Below, one piece after another: positions 1 through 7,100 of a DNA stretch of 9,757 bases (positions are counted from its first letter, which is position 1; each line of letters begins with the position of its first letter). Location of the stretch: NCBI GenBank assembly GCA_937885465.1, contig CAKZZM010000186.1, forward strand, positions 1-9,757. The letters run 5' to 3'. A program made the position numbers and the translations under genes. Origin of the DNA: an uncultured Bacteroidales bacterium. Its GTDB lineage: Bacteria > Bacteroidota > Bacteroidia > Bacteroidales > Paludibacteraceae. The notes below the pieces were generated by a model. That model saw only the letters and a list, made by a program, of their open reading frames with translations, was not told where the DNA came from and did not search any database.

Positions 1-17
1 CATACTTCCACATAATT

Positions 18-43
18 GTTGACTTTTATGAGTCAACTTTTTT
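18..43 (+). terminator. Inverted repeat with T tract just upstream of hsdS (possible intrinsic terminator or recombination site)
   Basis: A perfect 7-bp inverted repeat, GTTGACT (18-24) and AGTCAAC (31-37), encloses a 6-base loop and is followed at once by six T residues (38-43). That is the layout of a short rho-independent terminator for a gene to the left of the window, although only 3 of the 7 stem pairs are G:C. The same symmetry, two short arms around a 6-base centre, also resembles the core site of a tyrosine recombinase, and hsdS genes of Bacteroidales are often shuffled by such enzymes. An in-frame TGA for hsdS (29-31) lies inside the repeat. The sequence alone does not separate the two readings. 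Confidence 0.4.
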
Positions 44-91
44 CAGGGAAAGACAGATAGCCTTAATTATGGACAGCAAGGTATTTACAAT

Positions 92-1228
92 GTGCATTAT
101 GGTGATGTTCTTATAAAATACCCTTCTATTCTCGACTTTAATAAGGAGATTGTACCAAGAATAAATGAAGCTATAGAGATGAAATTAGGTGCAAGGCAAG
201 TTAGAGAAGGCGACATAATAATGGCAGATACAGCAGAAGATGAGACAGCCGGTAAAGTGACAGAAGCATATAATGTTGGAGATAAAGTTATTCTATCTGG
301 ACAACATACATATTTAATGCGAAGTAAAATTCAATTCGCTCCAAAATATCTTGGTTATTTCTTAAATAGCAACTGCTATCATAACCAATTACTGCAATAT
401 ATGGCAGGAACTAAAGTGACTTCTGTTTCAAAAAATGGAGTTAATAAAACATATGTGATATTTCCTCCCACCATTGACGAACAGAAACGGATTGCGGAAG
501 CATTGCAGAACATCGATTCACTCATTGAAGCACTCGATGAGCAGATAGCCAAGAAACAGGCTATCAAAACAGGGGCAATGCAACAACTCCTCACCGCCAA
601 AACACGACTGCAAGGCTTCACACAACCGTGGGTTGAGGTAACTTTTGAGGACGTTGTTAGCCGCTTTGCCACCGGACTTAATCCGCGACAGAACTTCGTG
701 CTTAATTCAGGGGGAACACTTAACTATATCACCATTAAAGATTTCAAGGATGGTGTATTAAGTTTTGATAGTTGTGATAAGATAGACCAAGCAGCATTTG
801 ATTTAATACAAAGGCGTGCAGATATTCGCAAAGGCGACTTGCTTTTCTCCAGTATCGGAAGAGTTGGTGATGCTTATGTAATCTCAGAAGACCCGAAAAA
901 CTGGAATATAAACGAATCTGTTTTTGCTTTACGCCCAAATAAGGCGAGGATGACATCAGAATTTTTGTACTATATAATCAAAGGTAATGAGGTGTACAAC
1001 AAATTGCAAGATGCCATAACTGGTTCAACTTTAAGGAGTATAAAGATGAACCACTTGAAGAAAATTGCATTTACTATTCCGTCCGATATTGCCGAGCAAC
1101 GCGCCATTGCAGAGGTGCTTTACAATATGGACGCAGAGATACAAACCTTGCAGGATGAGCGAAACAAGTACGCCCTCATCAAGCAAGGTATGATGCAAGA
1201 ATTATTAACCGGTAAAATCCGTATATAA
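92..1228 (+). CDS. hsdS: Type I restriction-modification specificity subunit HsdS, 5'-truncated or broken
   Basis: HsdS supplies DNA target recognition to the type I methylase (HsdM2-HsdS) and to the full restriction complex with HsdR. From the GTG at 92 there are 378 codons. Target-recognition domain 1 occupies about residues 1-123. The first conserved helical region is at about 124-172 (TIDEQKRIAEALQNIDSLIE). Target-recognition domain 2 is at about 180-328, and the second conserved helical region is at 329-378 (IAEQRAIAEVLYNMDAEI). The two helical regions are clear homologues of each other, as expected for HsdS. The same frame is open back to 32 and adds 20 HsdS-like residues (FFQGKTDSLNYGQQGIYN) without any ATG, GTG or TTG; a TGA at 29-31 precedes them. 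The normal N-terminal segment of about 20-40 residues is therefore missing, so the 92 start is formal and the gene may be truncated, frameshifted or a silent cassette. The stop is one base before hsdR. Confidence 0.85.
   Translation: MHYGDVLIKYPSILDFNKEIVPRINEAIEMKLGARQVREGDIIMADTAEDETAGKVTEAYNVGDKVILSGQHTYLMRSKIQFAPKYLGYFLNSNCYHNQLLQYMAGTKVTSVSKNGVNKTYVIFPPTIDEQKRIAEALQNIDSLIEALDEQIAKKQAIKTGAMQQLLTAKTRLQGFTQPWVEVTFEDVVSRFATGLNPRQNFVLNSGGTLNYITIKDFKDGVLSFDSCDKIDQAAFDLIQRRADIRKGDLLFSSIGRVGDAYVISEDPKNWNINESVFALRPNKARMTSEFLYYIIKGNEVYNKLQDAITGSTLRSIKMNHLKKIAFTIPSDIAEQRAIAEVLYNMDAEIQTLQDERNKYALIKQGMMQELLTGKIRI
461..607 (+). repeat. Central conserved helical region of HsdS, homologous to the C-terminal region at 1076-1225
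   Basis: The encoded segments at residues 124-172 and 329-378 align as (P)-x-x-(I/D)-x-EQ-(K/R)-x-IAE-L-x-N-D, followed by a long helix that ends in QQLLTAK or QELLTGK. In HsdS these helices form the antiparallel coiled coil that separates the two recognition domains and contacts HsdM. The repeat is at protein level; the DNA of the two copies is diverged. By hand count, base composition is about 50% GC in these regions against about 27-35% in sampled rows of both recognition domains, so the gene is a mosaic. Confidence 0.7.
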
Positions 1229-1229
1229 T

Positions 1230-4200
1230 ATGTCACAAGTAAACACCGAAAGAGAAACACAAAACCGAATAATACGCTTATTACGCGATTATGATGGTTA
1301 TAAGTATCTTGGCAACCTTGCCGACACGGAGAACGAACCGTACATTGAGCCTATACTCAAACGCTTTCTTGTCAAGAAACAAGGATGTACCGACAAACAG
1401 GCAGAGGAGGCTACAAAGAAACTGCGTGACCTTGTGGCTCAATGTCACGACAAGAGTGCGCTCTATGCCACCAATATGGAGATTTACCGCCTCTTGCGCT
1501 ATCCCACATCGGTCAGCCGTGGACTTGGCTTGCCAAGTCGGCAGGTGCGTCTCATTGACTGGGACACTCCCGAAAACAATTTATTTCACATCGCCGAGGA
1601 GGTCACAGTCAAACGCACCACCGAGGACGGACAGCACCGCCGCCCGGATGTGGTCATCTACATCAACGGCATCGCAGTGGCTATCATTGAACTCAAGAAA
1701 GCCACCGTCAGCGTGCAAGAGGGTATCCGTCAGCAGATACGCAACCAAGAAGACGGACAGATAACACCTTTCTTCTCCACCGCGCAACTGCTACTCGCAG
1801 GCTCGGAGAGTGAGGGCGTGAGCTATGGCACTGTCCTCACTTCAGAAAAGTTCTATCTCCATTGGAAAGAGCCGGTGGGAGCGCATTATCCTTTACCGAC
1901 CAAAGACCCTGCGCCATACACAACCCAGTTCCCTGCTGCCGAGTTTAAGAACGAACTCGACCGCTCGCTATTGCAAATGCTTGAACCCAAGCGACTGCTT
2001 GATTTCATCTATAATTGCGTAGTCTTTGACGGAGGAATCAAGAAAGTAGCTCGTCCAAACCAATACTTTGCTTTGCAAGCCTGTCGGCAACGTTGCAAGG
2101 ACAAAGAGAATGGTATCATTTGGCACTCACAGGGTAGCGGCAAATCGCTTACTATGGTTTGGCTTGCGCAATGGATATTGGAGAATATCACAGGCTCGCG
2201 TGTCGTAATCATCACCGACCGTGATGAACTCGACCAACAGATTACAGACGGCTTCAAGGACGCTAATTTTACACCTTACCGTGCATTATCAGGAAAGCAC
2301 CTCATCAACATGCTCAACGGCACGAATGATAAGGAACACGGCACCAACGGCAAAGGTAACGAGCCACAGCAGCCTGACCTTATCACCACACTTGTTCATA
2401 AGTTTGGTGTCGGTGGCAGCGCAGAAGCCAACGCCGGACGCACAATCAAAGGCAAACGCTCCGCAGACGAGTATCTGCGTGAGGTCGCCGAACATCTGCC
2501 TGCCGATTTCAAAGCCAAGGGCAACTTGTATGTGTTTGTCGATGAGTGCCACCGCACACAAGGCGGAGTACTCAATAAGGCTATGCGCAAGATTATGGGA
2601 GACGGTGTTATGCTAATCGGTTTCACCGGCACACCGCTCCTCAAAGTCGATAAAGACCGCCTTACATCTCGCGAAGCCTTTGGCTCGTGGATTTCCACAT
2701 ACAAGTTTGATGAGGCAGTCCGCGACAAGATTGTGCTTGACCTACGCTATGAGGCTCGTTCCGTTCCCCAACAGCTAAACAACAAAGAGGACTTTGATGA
2801 ACTCTTTGAGTTTCACACAAAAGACCTCACACCAGCCGCAAAAGAGCGCATACAACGCCGTTGGGGAAAAATGCAAAATCTCTTTTCTGCTCGCGACCGT
2901 ATCGACCGCATCGTTGCACAAGTCATCAAAGACTTCACTTTGATACCTGCACTCCGCGAGGGATGGGGCAACGCTATCATCGTAGCCGAAAGCGTTTACC
3001 AAGCTTTCCGCTACTGGGAAGCCTTTGAGCGCAACGGAGCTTTTGCCGGAAAGACGGCAGTCGTTACTTCCTACGAGGGACAAGACCCCTCGTTGCAAGA
3101 GGGCTACACCGGCGAGAAGAAAACGGAGGAGGAGTACAAATGCGCAATGTTCAAGCGTATGGTGGGCGACCGCACAGCCGAGCAGTTTGAAGCTTATGCC
3201 AAAGAGGAGTTTATCAAACACCCGGCAACGATGAAGATACTCATCGTAGTTGACAAACTGCTTACCGGCTTTGATGCTCCATCAGCTACCTATATGTATA
3301 TTGATTCTACCTTGCATAACCATACGCTTTTCCAAGCTATATGCCGCGTCAATCGTACCAACGGAGAGCGCAAGCAGTTCGGTTACATCATCGACTACAA
3401 AGACCTGTTCAATGAAATTAGTCAGGCAGTCGAGGACTACACCAATGGAGAGTTTGGCGACTTCGCCAAGGAAGATGTGCAGGACTTGCTCAAGAATCGC
3501 ATCAAAGAGGCTCGGAAAGACTTGGACGCGGCTCTGCAACGGGTACGCCGCTTGTCAGAACCTGTCGCACCGCCCAAATCACTTGACGAGTATTTCGACT
3601 TCTTCTGCTACAACCAAGCCCAAGTTATCGAAGCCGAAAAACAGCAGGAAGAAATCTTGCGCAACTTGCAGAAGCGCGAAGATTTCTACGAAGCTTGTGC
3701 AAGTCTTGTCCGCGCTTATACTGCTATTGCTCTCGAAATGGATGCCGCTGGCTATACCAAAGAGGAGGCAGAAAGCATCTACCAAGAGGTGAAGACCTTT
3801 GACGAGTTGCGCACGGCCATAATGCACCGATGTGGTGATTATGTGGATTTGCGTCAGTATGACGCAGAAATGCGTGCGCTCCTCGATGACTATGTTACAG
3901 CCCCACGTGCAGAGGTCTTGGAGAAACTGGACGATTTCTCTTTCCTTGACATCATCAACATCAAGGAAACGGACGATGGCGAAACCGAAATTCTGGTTGA
4001 TCCCGCTGCCGAGGACGAACTGGGAGGAAAGAAAGGTGTTGCTGAAACGCTCTACCAAAATGTCCGCAAGGTTATCAACCGCAAGCGTGAAACTAATCCG
4101 GAAGAATACAAGTATTTTTCCGAGAAGATAAACCGCTTGTTGGAAGAGTTTCAGCAGGAGAAGATTGAGTATAAAGAGTTACTACAGCATATTGTTCAAC

Positions 4201-4472
4201 TCTCGAAACAGCTCAAAGAGAACGCTGCGCCCGACCCACGCCTTGATACCGACCTCAAAAAAGCTCTATATGATAATCTTGGTAAGAATGTAGATTTTGC
4301 CATTATGATGTTCAATATCATAGACAGCAAGGCGCAGCCCGGCTTCCGTGATGTCAATTCTATGCGATATAAGATGTTGCAAAAGGAAATTCGCAAAGCC
4401 CTCGCTGATACTGACTACGACCCCGATGAGATTATGAGTATCGTTGTAGCACATACAGAGTTTGACAGATGA
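1230..4472 (+). CDS. hsdR: Type I restriction enzyme R subunit (HsdR), translocase and endonuclease
   Basis: This is the motor and nuclease subunit, which pulls in unmethylated DNA with ATP hydrolysis and cuts far from the recognition site. Its 1080 residues match the usual size of about 1000-1100. The N-terminal PD-(D/E)XK nuclease shows RRPDVV (D140) and IIELKK (E154, K156). The SF2 helicase core has Walker A at 301-306 (QGSGKS), motif II at 438-441 (DECH), motif III at 464-470 (GFTGTPL), DKLLTGFDAP at 675-684 and the arginine-finger motif QAICRVNRT at 702-710. A long, charged, helical C-terminal part (about 760-1080) is expected to contact the methylase core. All catalytic residues I can identify are present, so the subunit looks intact. 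The start lies one base after the hsdS stop, suggesting translational coupling, and the stop overlaps the next gene in ATGA. A glycine/asparagine-rich stretch at about 363-384 looks like a small insertion. hsdM is not in the window. Confidence 0.97.
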   Translation: MSQVNTERETQNRIIRLLRDYDGYKYLGNLADTENEPYIEPILKRFLVKKQGCTDKQAEEATKKLRDLVAQCHDKSALYATNMEIYRLLRYPTSVSRGLGLPSRQVRLIDWDTPENNLFHIAEEVTVKRTTEDGQHRRPDVVIYINGIAVAIIELKKATVSVQEGIRQQIRNQEDGQITPFFSTAQLLLAGSESEGVSYGTVLTSEKFYLHWKEPVGAHYPLPTKDPAPYTTQFPAAEFKNELDRSLLQMLEPKRLLDFIYNCVVFDGGIKKVARPNQYFALQACRQRCKDKENGIIWHSQGSGKSLTMVWLAQWILENITGSRVVIITDRDELDQQITDGFKDANFTPYRALSGKHLINMLNGTNDKEHGTNGKGNEPQQPDLITTLVHKFGVGGSAEANAGRTIKGKRSADEYLREVAEHLPADFKAKGNLYVFVDECHRTQGGVLNKAMRKIMGDGVMLIGFTGTPLLKVDKDRLTSREAFGSWISTYKFDEAVRDKIVLDLRYEARSVPQQLNNKEDFDELFEFHTKDLTPAAKERIQRRWGKMQNLFSARDRIDRIVAQVIKDFTLIPALREGWGNAIIVAESVYQAFRYWEAFERNGAFAGKTAVVTSYEGQDPSLQEGYTGEKKTEEEYKCAMFKRMVGDRTAEQFEAYAKEEFIKHPATMKILIVVDKLLTGFDAPSATYMYIDSTLHNHTLFQAICRVNRTNGERKQFGYIIDYKDLFNEISQAVEDYTNGEFGDFAKEDVQDLLKNRIKEARKDLDAALQRVRRLSEPVAPPKSLDEYFDFFCYNQAQVIEAEKQQEEILRNLQKREDFYEACASLVRAYTAIALEMDAAGYTKEEAESIYQEVKTFDELRTAIMHRCGDYVDLRQYDAEMRALLDDYVTAPRAEVLEKLDDFSFLDIINIKETDDGETEILVDPAAEDELGGKKGVAETLYQNVRKVINRKRETNPEEYKYFSEKINRLLEEFQQEKIEYKELLQHIVQLSKQLKENAAPDPRLDTDLKKALYDNLGKNVDFAIMMFNIIDSKAQPGFRDVNSMRYKMLQKEIRKALADTDYDPDEIMSIVVAHTEFDR

Positions 4473-5158
4473 CCATTGACGGTATAGACATACAAGTTGA
4501 GTACAAACCCATCAAGAACACGCACCTTGCTGTGTACCCACCTGACGGGCATGTACATGTTTCTGCCCCCGACTACTTGGACGATAACGACATCAGGAGT
4601 TATGTCGTTAGCAAGTGGAATTGGGTGCTGAAACAGCGTGAAGCCATTGCCGCAATGCCACGCCAAACAGCACGCCAGTACATCAGTGGCGAAAATCATT
4701 ACCTGTTTGGCTCGCGCTATCTCTTGCGTGTGGAGGACACTCCAGGCGCAAGTGAGATCCAAACACGAGGCAATGTCATGCTGATGAAACTGCACCGCAA
4801 TGCCAATCCGCATACGCTCATGCAAGAGTACTACCGTACTTTGCTCAAAGATGTCCTTGCGGAACTGCTCACCAAGTGGACGAGCGAACTTGGCATTTCG
4901 GACTACACTTGGCAGGTGAAGACGATGAAAACGCAATGGGGCAGTTGCACCAAGAAAAGCCGTTCCTTGCTTTTCAACCTCGAACTGGCACGAGTGCCAA
5001 AGGAGTGTATCGAATATGTGGTTGTTCACGAACTCACACACCTCGATGTCCCCAACCACAACCGCCTCTTTGAAACACTGATGACCCAACGCCTGCCACA
5101 CTGGCGCGACCGCCGTCAGCAACTCAACGATTTCATCGCCTCCGAATGGAAAGAGTAA
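4469..5158 (+). CDS. YgjP/WGSC-type zinc metallopeptidase (DUF45, M48-like)
   Basis: A predicted cytoplasmic zinc-dependent peptidase of 229 residues, close to the family's usual size; no signal peptide or membrane segment is visible. The zinc site HELTH is at 187-191 (H187, H191, catalytic E188). H197 in the following VPNH is the likely third ligand, and the family signature WGSC is at 157-160. The N-terminal half (residues 1-110) is the usual beta-rich region followed by a W-rich helix (KWNWVLKQ, 49-56). Its ATG overlaps the hsdR stop by four bases, so the two are probably translationally coupled. Members of this family often sit directly beside type I restriction genes. Their substrate is unknown, and turnover or control of HsdR is an attractive but unproven role. 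YgjP-like is a family name here; I do not claim orthology with the E. coli gene. Confidence 0.88.
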   Translation: MTIDGIDIQVEYKPIKNTHLAVYPPDGHVHVSAPDYLDDNDIRSYVVSKWNWVLKQREAIAAMPRQTARQYISGENHYLFGSRYLLRVEDTPGASEIQTRGNVMLMKLHRNANPHTLMQEYYRTLLKDVLAELLTKWTSELGISDYTWQVKTMKTQWGSCTKKSRSLLFNLELARVPKECIEYVVVHELTHLDVPNHNRLFETLMTQRLPHWRDRRQQLNDFIASEWKE

Positions 5159-5173
5159 AATACACAATTTAAT

Positions 5174-6007
5174 ATGGCACAGGCTAAAACGATTACATCA
5201 TTTTTTATCAAAGGTTCTATGAAAGGACCTCGCTACGTTCAGTTTAATTTTCAAATCTCTCGTCTCTTTGTTCTACCAAGGATAGACTTAGATGTTATTC
5301 CAGATTATGAGGAGTTAGACAAACCCTGTTTCTATATACTGACCGGCGAGGATAATGGTGAGAGGATAGCCTATATTGGGCAAGCCGCTTCTTTCAAGCA
5401 CCGCGTCATAGACCACAAGCAGAAAAAAGAGTTTTGGGACACCGCCTATGTCCTCGTAGCGAGCGACAAGGAAAGTCTTACAACGACCGATGTGCAATAC
5501 CTTGAGTACAGCGCATTGCGCCACGCGCAAGATGTCGGTGCGTACAAACTCACGGAGAACAAACAAAAGCCCAACAAGCCCACCTTGAGCAAGCACCGCG
5601 AGGCAGACCTTGAGCAGGTCTATAGTGAGTTGATACAACTAACCGAGTTTGTCGGTTGCGACATCTTTGTTAAGTCAGAGAATACCAACAATCAGATATT
5701 CTATATCAATGCGAAAGGCATTGTCGCTCATGGTTACTACGACACCAACAGCCATCAATTCATTGTGCAAAAAGGAAGCGAACTCGTTGCCGATGCTGTT
5801 GAATCGTTCAAGAACAAAAAACAGCGCAACGAGTTAATCGCCCAATCTGCTGAAACGAAAGCCGGGAAAATTGTCCTCAAAAAGGATCTCAATTTTTCAT
5901 CTCCAAGTGGAGCCTCCGGCTTTGTTCTTGGTCGTCCGTCCAATGGTTGGGATGATTGGAAAGACAAGGACGGTAACAAGTTAAGTTCAATTTCAGGGTT
6001 AAAGTGA
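5174..6007 (+). CDS. GIY-YIG nuclease-family protein with C-terminal DUF4357
   Basis: A predicted DNA endonuclease of 277 residues. The GIY-YIG core runs from about 50 to 130: CFYILTG (52-58) stands for the GIY strand and AYIGQA (66-71) for YIG. R77 fits the catalytic arginine, E111 in YLEYSALRHA the metal-binding glutamate, and N129 the conserved downstream asparagine, so the active site looks complete. Residues about 245-277 (FVLGRPSNGWDDWKDKDG) match DUF4357, a small domain usually found at the C-terminus of restriction-associated GIY-YIG proteins. The N-terminal 50 residues, beginning AQAKTITSFFIKG, are a beta-rich leader I do not recognise. The ATG at 5174 follows the metallopeptidase stop by 15 bases and has the AT-rich leader typical of Bacteroidota (CACAATTTAAT). 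The nuclease may add a second cutting activity to the restriction locus or process DNA ends. That role is inferred from context. Confidence 0.85.
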   Translation: MAQAKTITSFFIKGSMKGPRYVQFNFQISRLFVLPRIDLDVIPDYEELDKPCFYILTGEDNGERIAYIGQAASFKHRVIDHKQKKEFWDTAYVLVASDKESLTTTDVQYLEYSALRHAQDVGAYKLTENKQKPNKPTLSKHREADLEQVYSELIQLTEFVGCDIFVKSENTNNQIFYINAKGIVAHGYYDTNSHQFIVQKGSELVADAVESFKNKKQRNELIAQSAETKAGKIVLKKDLNFSSPSGASGFVLGRPSNGWDDWKDKDGNKLSSISGLK

Positions 6008-6017
6008 TTTCTAATTT

Positions 6018-6347
6018 ATGAAAACCTACATTATCATCGTAAAGAAAGCCTATAAAAGGCAGTACGCCAAGTTCCTTGATTACTTGTATCAGACCTTTGG
6101 CGTAGAGGACAAGTGTTTTCCTCTTGGCGAGATGTCTTGGGCTGTTCTATCCGACAAGACTGCTGACGCACTGCACAAGGAGATGACACCACTATTGCCC
6201 AAGGGCAGTCAGTTGTATGTGTTTGGTTGGCTTGGCACGGAGTTATCACAATGGACGGACAACCCTGAAGCCGACACCGTCCTAAATGATATGTATAAGC
6301 AGTGCGACCGCAAATACATCCCATTGCTAACTGAAATTCCAAAATGA
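6018..6347 (+). CDS. Small uncharacterised protein, possible SinR/Cas2-like ferredoxin fold
   Basis: I do not recognise this 109-residue protein by name. Its pattern runs: strand TYIIIV (3-8), basic amphipathic helix (about 11-27), strand around 31-37, strand SWAVLSD (40-46), helix (47-59) and strand QLYVFGWL (65-72). This beta-alpha-beta-beta-alpha-beta order, with 'xWxVxSDKTADxLxxxMxPxLPKGxxLYV', recalls the SinR-like and Cas2-like small proteins, a group of ferredoxin-fold nucleases or nucleic-acid binders. No catalytic residue can be assigned, so a structural or toxin-antitoxin-like role is equally open. It starts 10 bases after the GIY-YIG stop and its TGA overlaps the HNH start in ATGA. 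It is therefore likely to be made together with the HNH nuclease and may be its partner or regulator. Confidence 0.72.
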   Translation: MKTYIIIVKKAYKRQYAKFLDYLYQTFGVEDKCFPLGEMSWAVLSDKTADALHKEMTPLLPKGSQLYVFGWLGTELSQWTDNPEADTVLNDMYKQCDRKYIPLLTEIPK

Positions 6348-6661
6348 ACCGCAGAGATATATACAACAAATACGATGGTCATTGCGCCTATTGCGGCAAG
6401 AAGATAGAGTACGATGATATGACTATCGACCACATTACTCCGTTGTCGAAAAACGGCAGTAATGATTTGGCGAACACTATCCCCAGTTGCCAACTCTGCA
6501 ACAATCAGAAAGCCGACCGCTCAATAGAGGAGTTTCGCGCTTTCTTGGAGGACATCACTTCGACACTGGACGAAAACAAGCAGTATCGGATTGCACTCCG
6601 ATACAAGAAGATTGCCATAGTGAAACCGCAACCCATTGTTTTCTATTTTGAAAGAAACTGA
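6344..6661 (+). CDS. HNH endonuclease, compact stand-alone form
   Basis: A 105-residue HNH-family nuclease. It has the structural zinc pairs C14-x-x-C17 (CAYC) and C49-x-x-C52 (CQLC). The core is D29-H30 (TIDHITPLS), N44 in LANTIPSC, and N53-N54 with K56 (CNNQKADRS). This is the classic C-x2-C ... DH ... N ... C-x2-CN layout, so the beta-beta-alpha-metal active site looks complete. The C-terminal 45 residues form a short helix and a lysine-rich strand segment (RYKKIAIVK), perhaps for DNA contact. Overlap with the preceding small protein (ATGA at 6344-6347) and a one-base gap to umuD place it firmly within the operon. The family includes homing, restriction and colicin-type enzymes. From its position an accessory restriction or DNA-processing role is likely, and its target is unknown. 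Confidence 0.9.
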   Translation: MNRRDIYNKYDGHCAYCGKKIEYDDMTIDHITPLSKNGSNDLANTIPSCQLCNNQKADRSIEEFRAFLEDITSTLDENKQYRIALRYKKIAIVKPQPIVFYFERN

Positions 6662-6662
6662 T

Positions 6663-7100
6663 ATGAGCCAAATATCTTCATTAACAGAGGCTGAAAAGGA
6701 CGGCTTGACACTGGAGTTTGTTGAAGCCATCCACGCAGGTTTCCCCTCACCGGCTGCCGACCATGCCGGAGAACGCATTGATATTGTCAGCGAGTTGTCC
6801 TCTCACCCCGACACGACCTTTTATGCTCGTGTCAGCGGCGAGAGTATGCACGATGCCGGTCTCTTTGACGGAGATATAATTGTCATTGATAAGTCGCTTG
6901 AACCCCATAACGGCGACATCATTATAGCTGCTATTGATGGGGAATTTACCGTCAAAGAGTTCCGCCGTGATGATGAACACAAATGCGGCTGGCTCATACC
7001 GCACAATCCCGATTTTCAGCCTATCCGAGTAACCGCTGAAAACAACTTCTCCGTTTGGGGAGTTGTTACTCATTGTATTCACAAGACCCGCCGATATTGA
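6663..7100 (+). CDS. umuD: UmuD-like translesion polymerase subunit (LexA-type self-cleaving serine protease, S24)
   Basis: UmuD is the regulatory subunit of the error-prone polymerase V type complex. RecA filaments trigger its self-cleavage to the active UmuD' form. I use the ATG at 6663, one base after the HNH stop, giving 145 residues, the usual UmuD size; an in-frame TTG at 6636 would overlap HNH. The likely cleavage point is A25-G26 in HAGFPSPA. The catalytic serine is S61 in SGESM and the catalytic lysine is K98 in TVKEF, so the protease dyad is present. There is no N-terminal DNA-binding domain, which distinguishes it from LexA. Its TGA overlaps the umuC start in TGATG, a coupled pair. 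With a single base before it, it has no promoter or SOS operator of its own that I can see. Confidence 0.93.
   Translation: MSQISSLTEAEKDGLTLEFVEAIHAGFPSPAADHAGERIDIVSELSSHPDTTFYARVSGESMHDAGLFDGDIIVIDKSLEPHNGDIIIAAIDGEFTVKEFRRDDEHKCGWLIPHNPDFQPIRVTAENNFSVWGVVTHCIHKTRRY

Noticed and set aside
2046..2080. Promoter-like TACTTTG inside hsdR
   Set aside because: The spacing within the element is one base short of TAnnTTTG, no -33 element fits, and no gene starts nearby on this strand.
2775..3221. Antisense and alternate-frame open stretches within hsdR, such as 2775-3221 minus and 3250-3792 plus
   Set aside because: hsdR is continuous with all helicase motifs in frame, and the others show low-complexity, motif-free translations.
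4415..5167. Minus-strand open frame of 250 codons opposite the metallopeptidase gene
   Set aside because: It is wholly antisense to a gene with clear zinc-site motifs, has no recognisable motif itself, and is best explained by codon bias of the + strand gene.
6636..6662. Earlier TTG start for umuD adding nine residues
   Set aside because: It would overlap the HNH gene by 26 bases. The ATG at 6663 gives the usual UmuD length and sits in a tight coupled arrangement.
7055..7099. Earlier start for umuC adding 15 residues
   Set aside because: It lies inside umuD. The ATG at 7100 gives the typical N-terminus YALADCNNFF and the TGATG overlap common for umuDC.
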